A stretch of 21,632 nt of DNA from Wukongarchaeum sp048886645 (GCA_048886645.1 JBHLKN010000026.1:1-21632), one strand, 5' to 3'. Shown: positions 7,476 to 15,156, numbered from the stretch's first letter. The notes: a model not told the origin generated them from the letters alone. Translations and numbers: made by a program.

Positions 7476-7856
7476 ATGAGCAAAAAACCATTCTATGTGA
7501 GTTTTGACGCTCCAGAAGAAATAGTGAAAGAAGCTTTAAAAATTTTAGAAAAATCTCGGGAAACTGAAGGCGGAAAGATAAAACGGGGAACAAACGAAAC
7601 CACAAAAGCAGTTGAAAGGGGAATAGCAAAGTTGGTATTCATAGCAAAGGATGTAGATCCGCCTGAAATTGTTGCCCACCTTCCTTTGCTTTGTGACGAA
7701 AAAAACATCCCTTACATTTTCGTAGATAGTAAGGAAAATATAGGCGAAGCTATCGGTATCGATGTACCTGCTGCCGCCGCCTGCATAATAGAAGCAGGAC
7801 AAGCAACCCCAGATATAAAAAGCCTGGCCGAAAAAATTGGAGAATTAAAAAAATGA
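7476..7856 (+). CDS. rpl7ae: Ribosomal protein L7Ae (kink-turn binding protein)
   Basis: 126 residues, normal length. It binds kink-turn RNA in the large ribosomal subunit, in C/D and H/ACA guide RNPs and in RNase P. Visible: GGKIKRGTNETTKAVERG, the RNA-contacting loop, then LVFIAKDVDPPEIVAHLPLLCDEKNIPYIFV. The frame opens earlier at 7446, but the ATG at 7476 has a perfect GGAGG 10 bases upstream and gives the family N-terminus (MSKKPFYVSF). S28e and L24e follow closely, the standard archaeal order. Confidence 0.97.
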   Translation: MSKKPFYVSFDAPEEIVKEALKILEKSRETEGGKIKRGTNETTKAVERGIAKLVFIAKDVDPPEIVAHLPLLCDEKNIPYIFVDSKENIGEAIGIDVPAAAACIIEAGQATPDIKSLAEKIGELKK

Positions 7857-7922
7857 AAGAAGATAAGATAAGCAAATTAAAAACATAAAAAAACCCACAA
7901 TGATTATAAAAAGGTGTTTCAA

Positions 7923-8144
7923 ATGAGCAGCTTTGAAGAGGATAAAGGTATACCTGCAGAAGTAGTGAGCGTCATAGTGAAGACCGGCGTTACTGGCGAA
8001 ATTACGTTAGTTAAAGTGCGAGTGCTTGAAGGGCGTGATAAAGGGAGAATACTTTCGCGGAACTGTAAAGGTCCTGTAAGGATGGGTGACATACTTATCT
8101 TGAGGGAAACTGAAAGAGAGGCTCGTAGGCTTCAAACAAGATAG
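7923..8144 (+). CDS. rps28e: 30S ribosomal protein S28e
   Basis: 73 residues, OB-fold protein of the small subunit near the mRNA exit. Conserved sequence: IPAEVVSVIVKTGVTGEITLVKVRVLEGRDKGRILSRNCKGPVRMGDILILRETEREAR, intact to the end. The start is ATG 7923, six bases after GGTG; a GTG at 7914 is less likely because it overlaps this binding site. Ends in TAG. L24e begins 32 bases later. Confidence 0.97.
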   Translation: MSSFEEDKGIPAEVVSVIVKTGVTGEITLVKVRVLEGRDKGRILSRNCKGPVRMGDILILRETEREARRLQTR

Positions 8145-8176
8145 TAAAATCACATTATTGTGGAGGCTTGTAGAAT

Positions 8177-8395
8177 TTGCCTAGAGTATATCAGTGTGAC
8201 TTTTGTAGATATGACATAGAGCCAGGCACTGGGAGAATTTTCGTAAAAAATGATGGTACAATCTTTCGTTTTTGTTCTAATAAGTGTTTTAAAAACATGT
8301 TTGATCTTAAGAGAAAAGCTCGGAAGTTGAAGTGGACGAAACTCTATGAGCCTAAGCTGCCTAAAACTGAAAAAACTGAAAATAAGGAAGCGTAA
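8177..8395 (+). CDS. rpl24e: 50S ribosomal protein L24e
   Basis: 72 residues with the L24e zinc ribbon: CDFCRYDIEPGTG followed by FRFCSNKCFKNMFDLKRKARKLKWTKLYE. The four Cys bind zinc. TTG start with GGAGG about 11 bases upstream. Lys-rich tail. It is followed by NDK after 122 bases. Confidence 0.97.
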   Translation: MPRVYQCDFCRYDIEPGTGRIFVKNDGTIFRFCSNKCFKNMFDLKRKARKLKWTKLYEPKLPKTEKTENKEA

Positions 8396-8517
8396 GTAAG
8401 AAAGGGATGGTAAAAGTTTTTTAACTATTTTTTAAAAGATTTAGAGGTGAATTTTTCTTATTTTCTTACCGTTATTTTTAAAATTTTGATTTAAAGTATA
8501 TGAGGAGAGTTTAGTTT

Positions 8518-8946
8518 ATGGTGGAGCGTACATTTGCTATGGTTAAGCCTGAAGCAGTTCAGCGGGGGCTTGTTGGAGAAATAATTGCTCGTTTTGAAGG
8601 CAAATATTTTAGGTTGTTGGCGTTGAAAGTTGTTAATGTTTCACAGAAACAGGGGAGTGAACTTTACAAAGAGCATCAAGGCAAACCATTTTACGATAAT
8701 CTTGTAGAGTATGTTCAGAGTGGTCCTGTTGTTGTGATGGTTTTAGAGCGGGAGAATGCTGTTGAGATGGCTAGAAAGATGATTGGGAACACAGATCCGT
8801 TAAAGGCAGATCCTGGGACTATCAGGGGGGATTTCGGGCATTCGATTGATCACAATGTGATACATGCGGCGGATAGTCTGGAAAACGTGGATAGAGAGCT
8901 AAAAATCTTCTTCATGGCAGATGAAATAATCACGACCACTTCATGA
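8518..8946 (+). CDS. ndk: Nucleoside diphosphate kinase
   Basis: 142 residues. It transfers the gamma phosphate of ATP to nucleoside diphosphates through a phospho-His. Seen: RTFAMVKPEAVQRGLVGEII at the start, GPVVVMVLERENAV, MIGNTDPLKADPGTIRGDFG and the active-site NVIHAADS. ATG with GGAG about 9 bases upstream. In many archaea infB follows ndk in the L24e cluster; here a T-rich terminator region follows and an unrelated TPR gene begins. Confidence 0.97.
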   Translation: MVERTFAMVKPEAVQRGLVGEIIARFEGKYFRLLALKVVNVSQKQGSELYKEHQGKPFYDNLVEYVQSGPVVVMVLERENAVEMARKMIGNTDPLKADPGTIRGDFGHSIDHNVIHAADSLENVDRELKIFFMADEIITTTS

Positions 8947-8947
8947 A

Positions 8948-9018
8948 TTTTTATTCCTTTCTTTCTGTTTTTTGTTTTTTTCTTCTTTTTTGATTTGTTG
9001 ATTTTCTTGCTTTTTTTA
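8948..9018 (+). terminator. T-rich terminator region after ndk
   Basis: Repeated T runs of five to seven bases directly after the ndk stop, which is the form of archaeal intrinsic termination. No strong hairpin is needed or seen. Confidence 0.6.
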
Positions 9019-9071
9019 GAAAAACAAAAAGAAAAATAAACTAGAAAATTTTTTAAAGTGAAAACGAGGAC

Positions 9072-9083
9072 ATATTTAAATAC
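9072..9083 (+). promoter_or_regulatory. TATA box for the TPR gene
   Basis: ATATTTAAATAC, followed by a second AT-rich run. Transcription would start near 9100-9115, shortly before the ATG at 9121 and the TPR start at 9153. Confidence 0.45.
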
Positions 9084-9120
9084 TTTTTAATATCTTATTC
9101 TTTTAAACGAGTAAATTGAT

Positions 9121-9156
9121 ATGTTGAGGTCGAGCTGGCAGGGGTTTGTAGATTGA
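9121..9156 (+). CDS. Possible 11-codon leader peptide ahead of the TPR gene
   Basis: ATG at 9121 opens MLRSSWQGFVD and stops with TGA at 9154-9156, overlapping the TPR start codon (TTG 9153-9155). The transcript probably begins just before this ATG, so it could be read from the 5' end. Translation coupling is inferred; it may be chance. Confidence 0.2.
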   Translation: MLRSSWQGFVD

Positions 9157-10760
9157 GGGTTGAACCTGTTTCGTTTTTCATGGGTGTTACACTACCGTCT
9201 TCTCTTAGTAATAATGTTTTAGATGAAGCAAAACTTAGGTTTGGAAAGTCACCTGATCATGAAAGAAAGAGAATAATAAGCGTAATAATTCAAGATATAA
9301 CAGAAAGAAATCTTTTGGACACAGATTTAGGAGAAGTACAGTTAAAAGAGAGGTTGAAATCGGTAACAGAAAGGATATTTGATATTTTAAAAACTGAGTT
9401 CGGTGAAGGGAAAGCGATAGAGTTTCTTAAAGTTTCTTTGGAAAAAGTGGAAGAACAGGCTTTAAAGTTGAGTAATATTCAAGAGTTTAGAAACATGGTA
9501 GTTTCGTACTTTGAAAAACTTTTAACTTTGGTTTTCCCGGAAGTTGCCTCAAAATTAGGGGGGTTATATAAAGAATTAATAGCAAATATTCCTCTTATGA
9601 GCGCAGAACAGACTAAAAAAGTTATAAATGGTATTGTGTGGGGATTTGAAAAAATTAAGGAGGTATACATGACTCCTGAGGAGTTACAAGAAAAGATCTT
9701 AAAAACACTTCAAAGTCTATATAAAGAAGAGTTCAAAGAAGAAGATCTTAGAACGATGGTGGTAAGTTTAGATCTTTTCTTTGAAAAACTAGAGTTGGAA
9801 AAGGAGGTAAGACTGCAAACATTAAAGGAAGATGATAAAATAAGAGCTTTTTTGCTTGAAATGGAGCCCGAAAAATGGGATAAAACGAGAGAAATAGTTT
9901 CCATGTTTAAAGAAATTGGAGAAAAAATAAATGTGAGAGAGTATGGAGAACCAGAAATCAGGGATAGCCTTTACTTGATGCTTGGTAATTGTTACATATT
10001 TTTTGGGGAATATGAAGAGGCTTTAAGATATTTAAAAGATATTTTAGATAGAGGTTTTGTCCGGGTTTATGCTTGGAATAATTTTGGAGTTTGTCAAAGT
10101 ATTTTAAACAATTATCAGGAAGCAATAAAAGGGTTTAGAAAAGCGTTACATATTAACCCAAAAGCTGTTTTTACTAGGTATAATTTGGGATTAGTCTATA
10201 ATGTTGTAGGGGATTTTGATAAGGCCATTGCCCTTCTTGAAGAAGTTGTAAAGGTTGAAGCCGAAAATCCTCAAGCGTTTTTTAATTTGGGTATTGCTTA
10301 TGCTGGAAAAGAAAGGCATAAAGATGCAGTTAGTGCTTTTAGAAAGGCTGTAGAACATGCACCACTAATGCTATCTGCTTGGATGGGTATGGCAAAATCT
10401 TATACAGAGTTAAAAGATTATGAAAATTCTATCGAATGTTATGAGACTATTTTAGCTTTCCGACCAGATTATGCAGAAGGTTGGTATAACCTTGGTCTTC
10501 AACATTTAACGCTTGGGGAAATAGAAGCAAAAAAAGTTGCTAAAAAACCGGAAAGAAGGAATCCCCACGTAATTTTGGCCATCGAGTATTTTGGCAATGC
10601 GTTGGCTTATAATCCAGAGTATGCAAAAGTTTTGATAGAACTAGGGCATGCTCATATAAAAGTGGGAAATAAAGCACAGGCTTTAGAAGCTTTTAGAAAG
10701 GCTGTTGATATCGATCCAAATTTGCGAGAAACTTTGAAAAAAGAGCGCATTTTTATCTAA
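9153..10760 (+). CDS. Large TPR-repeat protein
   Basis: 535 residues. The first 260 or so are highly charged and helical with no recognised domain. From about 265 to 530 there are roughly six to seven tetratricopeptide repeats, for example AWNNFGVCQSILNNYQEAIK, RYNLGLVYNVVGDFDKAIALLE, AFFNLGIAYAGKERHKDAVS and VLIELGHAHIKVGNKAQALEAF. These repeats bind partner proteins. There is no signal peptide or membrane segment, so it is cytoplasmic. TTG start with GGGG about 9 bases upstream. It stands where infB might be expected, has its own promoter, and converges with the methyltransferase gene 8 bases away. Partner unknown; the roadblock/GTPase cluster 2 kb downstream is a candidate only by proximity. 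Confidence 0.88.
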   Translation: MRVEPVSFFMGVTLPSSLSNNVLDEAKLRFGKSPDHERKRIISVIIQDITERNLLDTDLGEVQLKERLKSVTERIFDILKTEFGEGKAIEFLKVSLEKVEEQALKLSNIQEFRNMVVSYFEKLLTLVFPEVASKLGGLYKELIANIPLMSAEQTKKVINGIVWGFEKIKEVYMTPEELQEKILKTLQSLYKEEFKEEDLRTMVVSLDLFFEKLELEKEVRLQTLKEDDKIRAFLLEMEPEKWDKTREIVSMFKEIGEKINVREYGEPEIRDSLYLMLGNCYIFFGEYEEALRYLKDILDRGFVRVYAWNNFGVCQSILNNYQEAIKGFRKALHINPKAVFTRYNLGLVYNVVGDFDKAIALLEEVVKVEAENPQAFFNLGIAYAGKERHKDAVSAFRKAVEHAPLMLSAWMGMAKSYTELKDYENSIECYETILAFRPDYAEGWYNLGLQHLTLGEIEAKKVAKKPERRNPHVILAIEYFGNALAYNPEYAKVLIELGHAHIKVGNKAQALEAFRKAVDIDPNLRETLKKERIFI

Positions 10761-10767
10761 AAAAGTT

Positions 10768-11778
10768 TTATTTCTTGTTTCGAGCGACTATTATTGAAAT
10801 TTTTGTTTCACTTTCTCCTGGAAGGTCTTTTTCACCTTTAAGCTCAAAACCCGCTACTCTTAAGCTGTTTTTTACCTCTTCTCTCGAGGGAGCAAAAGTG
10901 ATATTGTTAGGGGTTGATAAAGCGTTCATAACCTGAATCGCGCTTTCAGCAACAGAGTCTACGCAGTTTTCCAACACGATAATAATCCCTTTATCGTGAA
11001 GAATGCGTTTAACATCAGCATAAAGACTCATCATTTCTTCGGGTTGCAAAAATCGATGCATACCCGCAATAACACATAGATCAAAACTATTGCTTTTAAT
11101 CTCGCTTATAACATCCTTAGTATCAAAGTCGATTATCGGTTGAAGATCTTCTTCCTCCACGCGCTTTTCTGTTTCTTCACGAATAGGGTCAAATTCATCA
11201 AGACATGTAACATTTCCTCGAATTACTATTCTTTTCGCTATTAAATAGCCGAATATGCTTGAACCAAACCCTAGAATAATAACCCTGTCCCCGCTTTTTA
11301 TCATCTTGTCAATCTCCTCGGCCACAAAATTACCGATGGGACCAGCGAGATAGGGAGAAACATTGAGCAATTTAGATTCTGCAAATTTTTCCAAGGTAAC
11401 CCCGCTCTCCAAGGTCTCTGAAGCATAATTCAAAGCTTCGATATAAGCCATAAGCTGTTCAAAAAACAAGGGTAAAGCATCGTTAAAATCCTCGCTAAAT
11501 TGGTCGACAGGCTTGGCCAAAAGCGAACCTGCTTCTGAAAGGAGAAGAGCAGTACCAGTAACATCCCTTTCTAAAAACCCGATCTTTTCAAGAAAAATAC
11601 ATATTTTTCGAACGATAGACGCTTTAAAACCAAGATTTTCAGCGATTTCGTCAATCATTTTTGGTGATGACCTATCAAATTGATCAAGAATACCGTAATG
11701 CTTTGCTAGGGCTAAGATCAAAGTTTCACAAGTTGAATTAAAACGTTCAGTTAATTTTTTCCAGTCCAAGCTACCCAC
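10768..11778 (-). CDS. Winged-helix / SAM methyltransferase-like protein
   Basis: 336 residues. The N-terminal part (about 10-80) looks like the dimerising winged helix of small-molecule O-methyltransferases (GILDQF...MIDEIAENLGFKASIVRKICIFLEKIGFLER). The C-terminal part (about 150-336) has a Rossmann-type pattern: VIILGFGSSIFGYLIAKRI at the SAM loop, VTCLDEFDPI, DFDTKDV, FDLCVIAGMHRFLQPEEMMSLYADVKRILHDKGIIIVLENC. The SAM loop is GFGSSIFG instead of the usual GxGxG, so SAM binding may be altered. Start: GTG at 11778 or, better placed after GGTGG, TTG at 11769. Substrate unknown. A TATA box lies at 11805-11817. Confidence 0.75.
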   Translation of the reverse strand: MGSLDWKKLTERFNSTCETLILALAKHYGILDQFDRSSPKMIDEIAENLGFKASIVRKICIFLEKIGFLERDVTGTALLLSEAGSLLAKPVDQFSEDFNDALPLFFEQLMAYIEALNYASETLESGVTLEKFAESKLLNVSPYLAGPIGNFVAEEIDKMIKSGDRVIILGFGSSIFGYLIAKRIVIRGNVTCLDEFDPIREETEKRVEEEDLQPIIDFDTKDVISEIKSNSFDLCVIAGMHRFLQPEEMMSLYADVKRILHDKGIIIVLENCVDSVAESAIQVMNALSTPNNITFAPSREEVKNSLRVAGFELKGEKDLPGESETKISIIVARNKK

Positions 11779-11804
11779 CAGCCACTAATATTCAAAAAAA
11801 CACA

Positions 11805-11817
11805 CTTATTTAAAAAG
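11805..11817 (-). promoter_or_regulatory. TATA box for the methyltransferase-like gene
   Basis: The minus strand reads CTTTTTAAATAAG. Transcription would begin near 11785, a few bases before the start codon, giving a very short leader. Confidence 0.45.
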
Positions 11818-11842
11818 TTTTTTTACAAGAATAAAAAGGGAA

Positions 11843-12622
11843 CTATTCCCCAAATCTTCGTTCACGATCTTGGAAATTACGAATAGCGCGAAGAAGATCG
11901 ATCTTTCTAAAAAGAGGCCAAAAAACATCTGAAAAGTAGAGTTCACTATAAGCGCTTTGCCAAAGAAGAAAACCAGACATACGCTCTTCACCACTAGAAC
12001 GAATAATCAAGTCTGGTTCCGGAAGCCCCGCAGTGGATAAATGACTATCAATAAGGCCTTCATCTATTTCCTCCAAGCTTAAAATCCCATCTAAGACCTT
12101 CCTAGCAACCTCTTTAAAAGCATCTAATAATTCGGTTCTGCCACTATAACCAATCGCGATATTAAGCTGAAAATTATCATAATTCTCAGTAGCCTTTTCC
12201 GCCTCTCTGATAGCCTCCCGAACATAATCAGGAAGTAAATGAATGCGACCAATCGCCCGAACTTTCATCCCATTCCTATGAACCCTTTTATCAGTAAGTA
12301 TACTATTAAACTTCTCTTCAAACAAACGCATTAAAACCTCAACTTCCTCCGGAGGACGCCTAAAATTTTCCAAAGAAAAAGCATAAATCGTAACTACTTT
12401 AATACCAAGCTCCCAACACCAATCAAGAAAATCCTCAAGCCTCATAGCACCAGCACGATGAGCCAAAAAAACAGATAACCTACGAGCCCTAGCAAACCTA
12501 CGATTTCCATCCAGAATAATCGCCAAGTGCTTCGGCATATATTTACGCTTAATCTTCCTCCAAAGCAACCACTCATAAAACCGATAAATAGGGGCAAAAA
12601 CACTCAAACAATACACGCCCAC
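11843..12622 (-). CDS. uppS: Cis-prenyltransferase (undecaprenyl / polyprenyl diphosphate synthase type)
   Basis: 259 residues. It adds IPP units in cis to a prenyl primer to make the long-chain carrier lipid for glycosylation. Motifs: HLAIILDGNRRFARAR with the catalytic Asp (usual Trp replaced by Phe), TIYAFSLENFRRPPEE, NIAIGYSGRTELLDA, LPEPDLIIRSSGEERMSGFLLWQSAYSELYF. A hydrophobic, basic N-terminus of about 30 residues precedes the core, as in archaeal members. GTG at 12622 is taken; a GTG two codons later is possible and the ribosome binding site is weak. Coding strand strongly G/T-rich. Ends in TAG. Confidence 0.94.
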   Translation of the reverse strand: MGVYCLSVFAPIYRFYEWLLWRKIKRKYMPKHLAIILDGNRRFARARRLSVFLAHRAGAMRLEDFLDWCWELGIKVVTIYAFSLENFRRPPEEVEVLMRLFEEKFNSILTDKRVHRNGMKVRAIGRIHLLPDYVREAIREAEKATENYDNFQLNIAIGYSGRTELLDAFKEVARKVLDGILSLEEIDEGLIDSHLSTAGLPEPDLIIRSSGEERMSGFLLWQSAYSELYFSDVFWPLFRKIDLLRAIRNFQDRERRFGE

Positions 12623-12832
12623 ACTTTAAAATTAAAGCCAAAGAAAAGATGCAAAAGATTATTAACACAAACAATTGATAAGTTATGAAAAATAGGAAAC
12701 AAAATATTTAATTCTTATCCATTCTTAATCCCACCACTCAAAAAAAATTATTAATAAAGACGAACAATAAAAAAATAAGAAAAAGGAGAATCAAAAACTA
12801 AAAGATATTTAGAAATTGGCAGGTGTATATAT

Positions 12833-13204
12833 TTGCATATAGGGCGAATAGAAGAGATCAGCGCAATACTGTACGAACTAGGAACCTCAATAGAAGAAAT
12901 AGAAGGATGCGCTGTCGTATCAATCGAAGGCCTACCAATAGCAAGCGCACTACCCGAAGGAATCGACGACACAAAAATCGCAGCAATGACCGCAGCCATG
13001 CTAAGTTTAGGAGAGCGCGCCGTTCTTGAAATTGGTAAGGGAGCTCTTCAACGTGTTTTTACTGAGGGTGAGAATGGTTTTTTGATAGCTATTAATGCAG
13101 GTCCTAATGCAGTGCTCACGGTGATAGCTTCTCAGGAGGCAAAATTAGGGCTGCTTTTTCTTGATATAAGAAGGGCTGCAGAGAAAATAGCTACGCTTAT
13201 TTAA
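12833..13204 (+). CDS. Roadblock/LC7 domain protein 1
   Basis: 123 residues, the whole chain being one roadblock domain: IEEISAILYELGTSIEEIEGCAVVSIEGLPIASALPEGIDDTKIAA, then a helix, ALQRVFTEGENGFLIAINAGPNAVLTVIA and a final helix RRAAEKIATLI. Such domains form dimers that bind small GTPases (MglB in bacteria, dynein light chain roadblock and Ragulator in eukaryotes). TTG start with AGGTG about 9 bases upstream. It is divergent from uppS across a 210-base AT-rich gap and convergent with the MglA-like GTPase. Composition flips near 13018 inside the gene. Confidence 0.88.
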   Translation: MHIGRIEEISAILYELGTSIEEIEGCAVVSIEGLPIASALPEGIDDTKIAAMTAAMLSLGERAVLEIGKGALQRVFTEGENGFLIAINAGPNAVLTVIASQEAKLGLLFLDIRRAAEKIATLI

Positions 13205-13218
13205 GATAGAATCATCAA

Positions 13219-13251
13219 AAGCAGTTCTATTCTTTTATGTGTTAACTGCTT
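13219..13251. terminator. Inverted repeat between convergent genes, possible two-way terminator
   Basis: 8-bp perfect arms AAGCAGTT (13219-13226) and AACTGCTT (13244-13251) around a 17-base T-rich loop, placed between the stops of roadblock 1 and the GTPase and followed by T runs. Confidence 0.45.
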
Positions 13252-13347
13252 CTTATTTTGGGTTGATTTTAAGTTAAAAAAAAGGGGATATTGATATTAA
13301 AAAAAGCTCAGATTGTTGGTTTTAATTTTTTGGGAGATAGGGGTTTT

Positions 13348-13938
13348 TTAGTGGGCGGTTTTAATGCCGTAGAGTTGTTTGAGGAGTACTTCGCGGGATA
13401 ATGTTTGGAAGGCTCTTTTAACACCTATACCCTTTACAGCTATTGTTTCATATACTGGCGTGTTTGAGTTTTCAAGCCCTAGATCTCTAAGTATCTCCTC
13501 TCTCGACATTGCATCATCTACGTCTCGTTTGTTTAAGGTGATTACTAAGGGCATTTGGTCCCCTAAAACATCTCCCACTATATCTTTTAGTTCTTGCATG
13601 GAATCTATATTGTCTTGTTTCATACTTCTTGAGCTATCTGCAACAAAAAGTACTCCATCTGCTCCCCGCATAATCACTTTTCTTTGATGCTTATGACGGA
13701 ATTGGCCGGCAACGGTATATACGTCAAATAATATTTTCCCGCTGGCACTCATCGGCACATAATCGAAAAAGAGGGTGCGGCCTGAAGGATCTTCGATTGA
13801 TGTGAATCCTCCTTTGTCTAAGCCTTCTACGTCGTCGTAGACGTATCTTAGGCTTGTGGTTTTTCCACCGAGGCTTGGGCCCCAGTAAACAAGTTTGAAA
13901 TGAAGTCTTCCTTCACTGTCTTTTCGAATTTTTGCCAC
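13348..13938 (-). CDS. MglA-like small GTPase
   Basis: 196 residues, a full Ras-superfamily G domain most like bacterial MglA. P-loop GPSLGGKTT at 20-28, then GRTLFFDYVP (R54 fits the catalytic Arg of MglA), VYTVAGQF in switch II (Q79 fits the catalytic Gln; MglA has TVPGQ), RKVIMRGADGVLFVADSS, and base-specificity NKRD at 136-139. MglA works with roadblock proteins to set polarity in bacteria; this gene is surrounded by four roadblock genes. GTG start at 13938, preceded by GCGGG; a TATA box at 13963-13973 implies an almost leaderless message. The target process is unknown. Confidence 0.93.
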   Translation of the reverse strand: MAKIRKDSEGRLHFKLVYWGPSLGGKTTSLRYVYDDVEGLDKGGFTSIEDPSGRTLFFDYVPMSASGKILFDVYTVAGQFRHKHQRKVIMRGADGVLFVADSSRSMKQDNIDSMQELKDIVGDVLGDQMPLVITLNKRDVDDAMSREEILRDLGLENSNTPVYETIAVKGIGVKRAFQTLSREVLLKQLYGIKTAH

Positions 13939-13962
13939 CCCGCTATTTTTTTATAGAATTAG

Positions 13963-13973
13963 AAATATAAAAG
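13963..13973 (-). promoter_or_regulatory. TATA box for the MglA-like GTPase
   Basis: Minus strand CTTTTATATTT about 25-35 bases ahead of the GTG start. It suggests the GTPase has its own promoter, separate from roadblock 2. Confidence 0.45.
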
Positions 13974-14037
13974 CTCAAATATTTTGTTTGAGGGATGTTG
14001 TTTATTTTTGTTGTTTGATTGATTCATTTATTTGTTG

Positions 14038-14508
14038 TTAGAATTTTTCAAGTTCTTTTAAGGCTGCTTCTAGTTCTGCCCTTTCACTTGTGGTTTCTTC
14101 AGCGGTTGCTTCTATTGGTTTTTCTGCTAGGAATTCTTGTAGTAGTGCTTTGAGGTCGTCGGTAGCTTTTTTCATAACAAGGCGTACTAAGCCTATGTTG
14201 ACTTCGGGATCTGTTATGACGCATAGAACGCCTCTTCCGCAGCTTGCGGCGAAAATTTTTCCTTCGTCGAACTCAGAAGATACCATTAAAAGCTCTCCGA
14301 TGTCAAGGTTTCTTCCTTGTTCTTCACTTGCGCAAAAAACGGCGCTTGCAATGGCTCCGATTCCGTCTACGTCAATCGCTGATGCGCTATATCTTGAAAC
14401 ATGAGCAATGGTAAGACCAGTTCTATCAACGAGGATGCATTTTTTTATGGCAGAATCTGCTTTTACTACTTGACCTAACGCGCGGTCAAACTCTTTTAGA
14501 GCTATCAT
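14038..14508 (-). CDS. Roadblock/LC7 domain protein 2, with acidic C-terminal tail
   Basis: 156 residues. The roadblock domain (about 1-120) shows IKKCILVDRTGLTIAHVSRY, IGAIASAVFCASEEQGRNLDIGELLMVSSEFDEGKIFAASCGRGVLCVITDPEVNIGLVRLVMKKA. A tail of about 30 residues rich in Glu and Ala follows, absent from the other three copies here. ATG start with GGAGG about 12 bases upstream. It lies directly upstream of the GTPase on the same strand (gap 99 bases), the closest arrangement to bacterial mglB-mglA. Confidence 0.9.
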   Translation of the reverse strand: MIALKEFDRALGQVVKADSAIKKCILVDRTGLTIAHVSRYSASAIDVDGIGAIASAVFCASEEQGRNLDIGELLMVSSEFDEGKIFAASCGRGVLCVITDPEVNIGLVRLVMKKATDDLKALLQEFLAEKPIEATAEETTSERAELEAALKELEKF

Positions 14509-14528
14509 TTGTATAAGACGCCTCCGAT

Positions 14529-14547
14529 TAAACCTAGGTCAGGTTTA
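14529..14547. promoter_or_regulatory. Inverted repeat in the roadblock 2 leader
   Basis: Arms TAAACCT and AGGTTTA (7 bp, perfect) around AGGTC. It lies between the TATA run and the ribosome binding site of roadblock 2, so it could be a DNA operator or an mRNA hairpin near the ribosome binding site. Confidence 0.4.
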
Positions 14548-14563
14548 TAATATAATTTTAAAG
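14545..14563 (-). promoter_or_regulatory. TATA element for roadblock 2
   Basis: Minus strand CTTTAAAATTATATTATAA, an A/T run with one TATA-like core, about 40-55 bases before the ATG at 14508. Confidence 0.4.
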
Positions 14564-14859
14564 AGTTCCTATCCTCCTAACCTTTAATAATATTGTTTTT
14601 ATTAAAAAGTTTTTTAATTGTTTTGTCCGCTTTTGGTATGCTTTTAATTGTTTTTATGGTTTTTTACCTGATAATTGAAGATGGGTAAGAGAAACTGTAT
14701 AAAAATCATCATATTATAAATATATGGTTTGTAATGTTTTTTAGAATGCAGCTTTTTAATGATGTTTAATATATATTTCTTCTTTTTTCTAAGTTTTAAA
14801 GAAGATTACAAGTATGTTCTTTCTATTATTTTAGGGACGTTATGGGTGGGTGTATTGTA

Positions 14860-15156
14860 TTATGTGAGTTTTTCTCGGAGTACTACGAGTACGTATTCTT
14901 CTTCAGGTGCTACTAATATTTCGCTTTTTCCGCAATCTATATTGAAAAAGCCTAAAGTGCCTTCGCCTATTTCCGTGATCACTTGTTTTGCTTTTCCTAC
15001 AAGGCTTGTAATGAGAGCTGCAACCTTTTCTGCTTTTTGCATATCTACGCCATCTGCACTTATGGGTAAACCTTCATTGCTCATAACAATTACGCCGCGC
15101 ACGCCAGGATGTTCGCGGAACCGTTTTATGGTTTCATTAATTTTCTTGGTAATCAT
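14860..15156 (-). CDS. Roadblock/LC7 domain protein 3 (short)
   Basis: 98 residues, about the minimum for one domain. INETIKRFREHPGVRGVIVMSNEGLPISADGVDMQKAEKVAALITSLVGKAKQVI, then GFFNIDCGKSEILVAPEEEYVLVVL. Length and sequence resemble the dynein light chain roadblock class more than the longer copies beside it. ATG at 15156 with GGGATGATC upstream. Divergent from roadblock 4, sharing a 235-base AT-rich promoter region. Confidence 0.9.
   Translation of the reverse strand: MITKKINETIKRFREHPGVRGVIVMSNEGLPISADGVDMQKAEKVAALITSLVGKAKQVITEIGEGTLGFFNIDCGKSEILVAPEEEYVLVVLREKLT

Larger units (their letters stand above)
14509..14859. other. 351-base region between roadblock genes 2 and 3
   Basis: It contains the roadblock 2 promoter and inverted repeat near 14529-14563. 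The rest (about 14600-14859) is AT-rich; one plus-strand frame crosses it but continues antisense through roadblock 3 and shows no family features. I see no RNA gene. Confidence 0.5.

Noticed and set aside
12823..13029. Plus-strand frame with a very Arg-rich translation
   Set aside because: It is the shifted frame of roadblock 1; Arg richness comes from the A-rich coding sequence.
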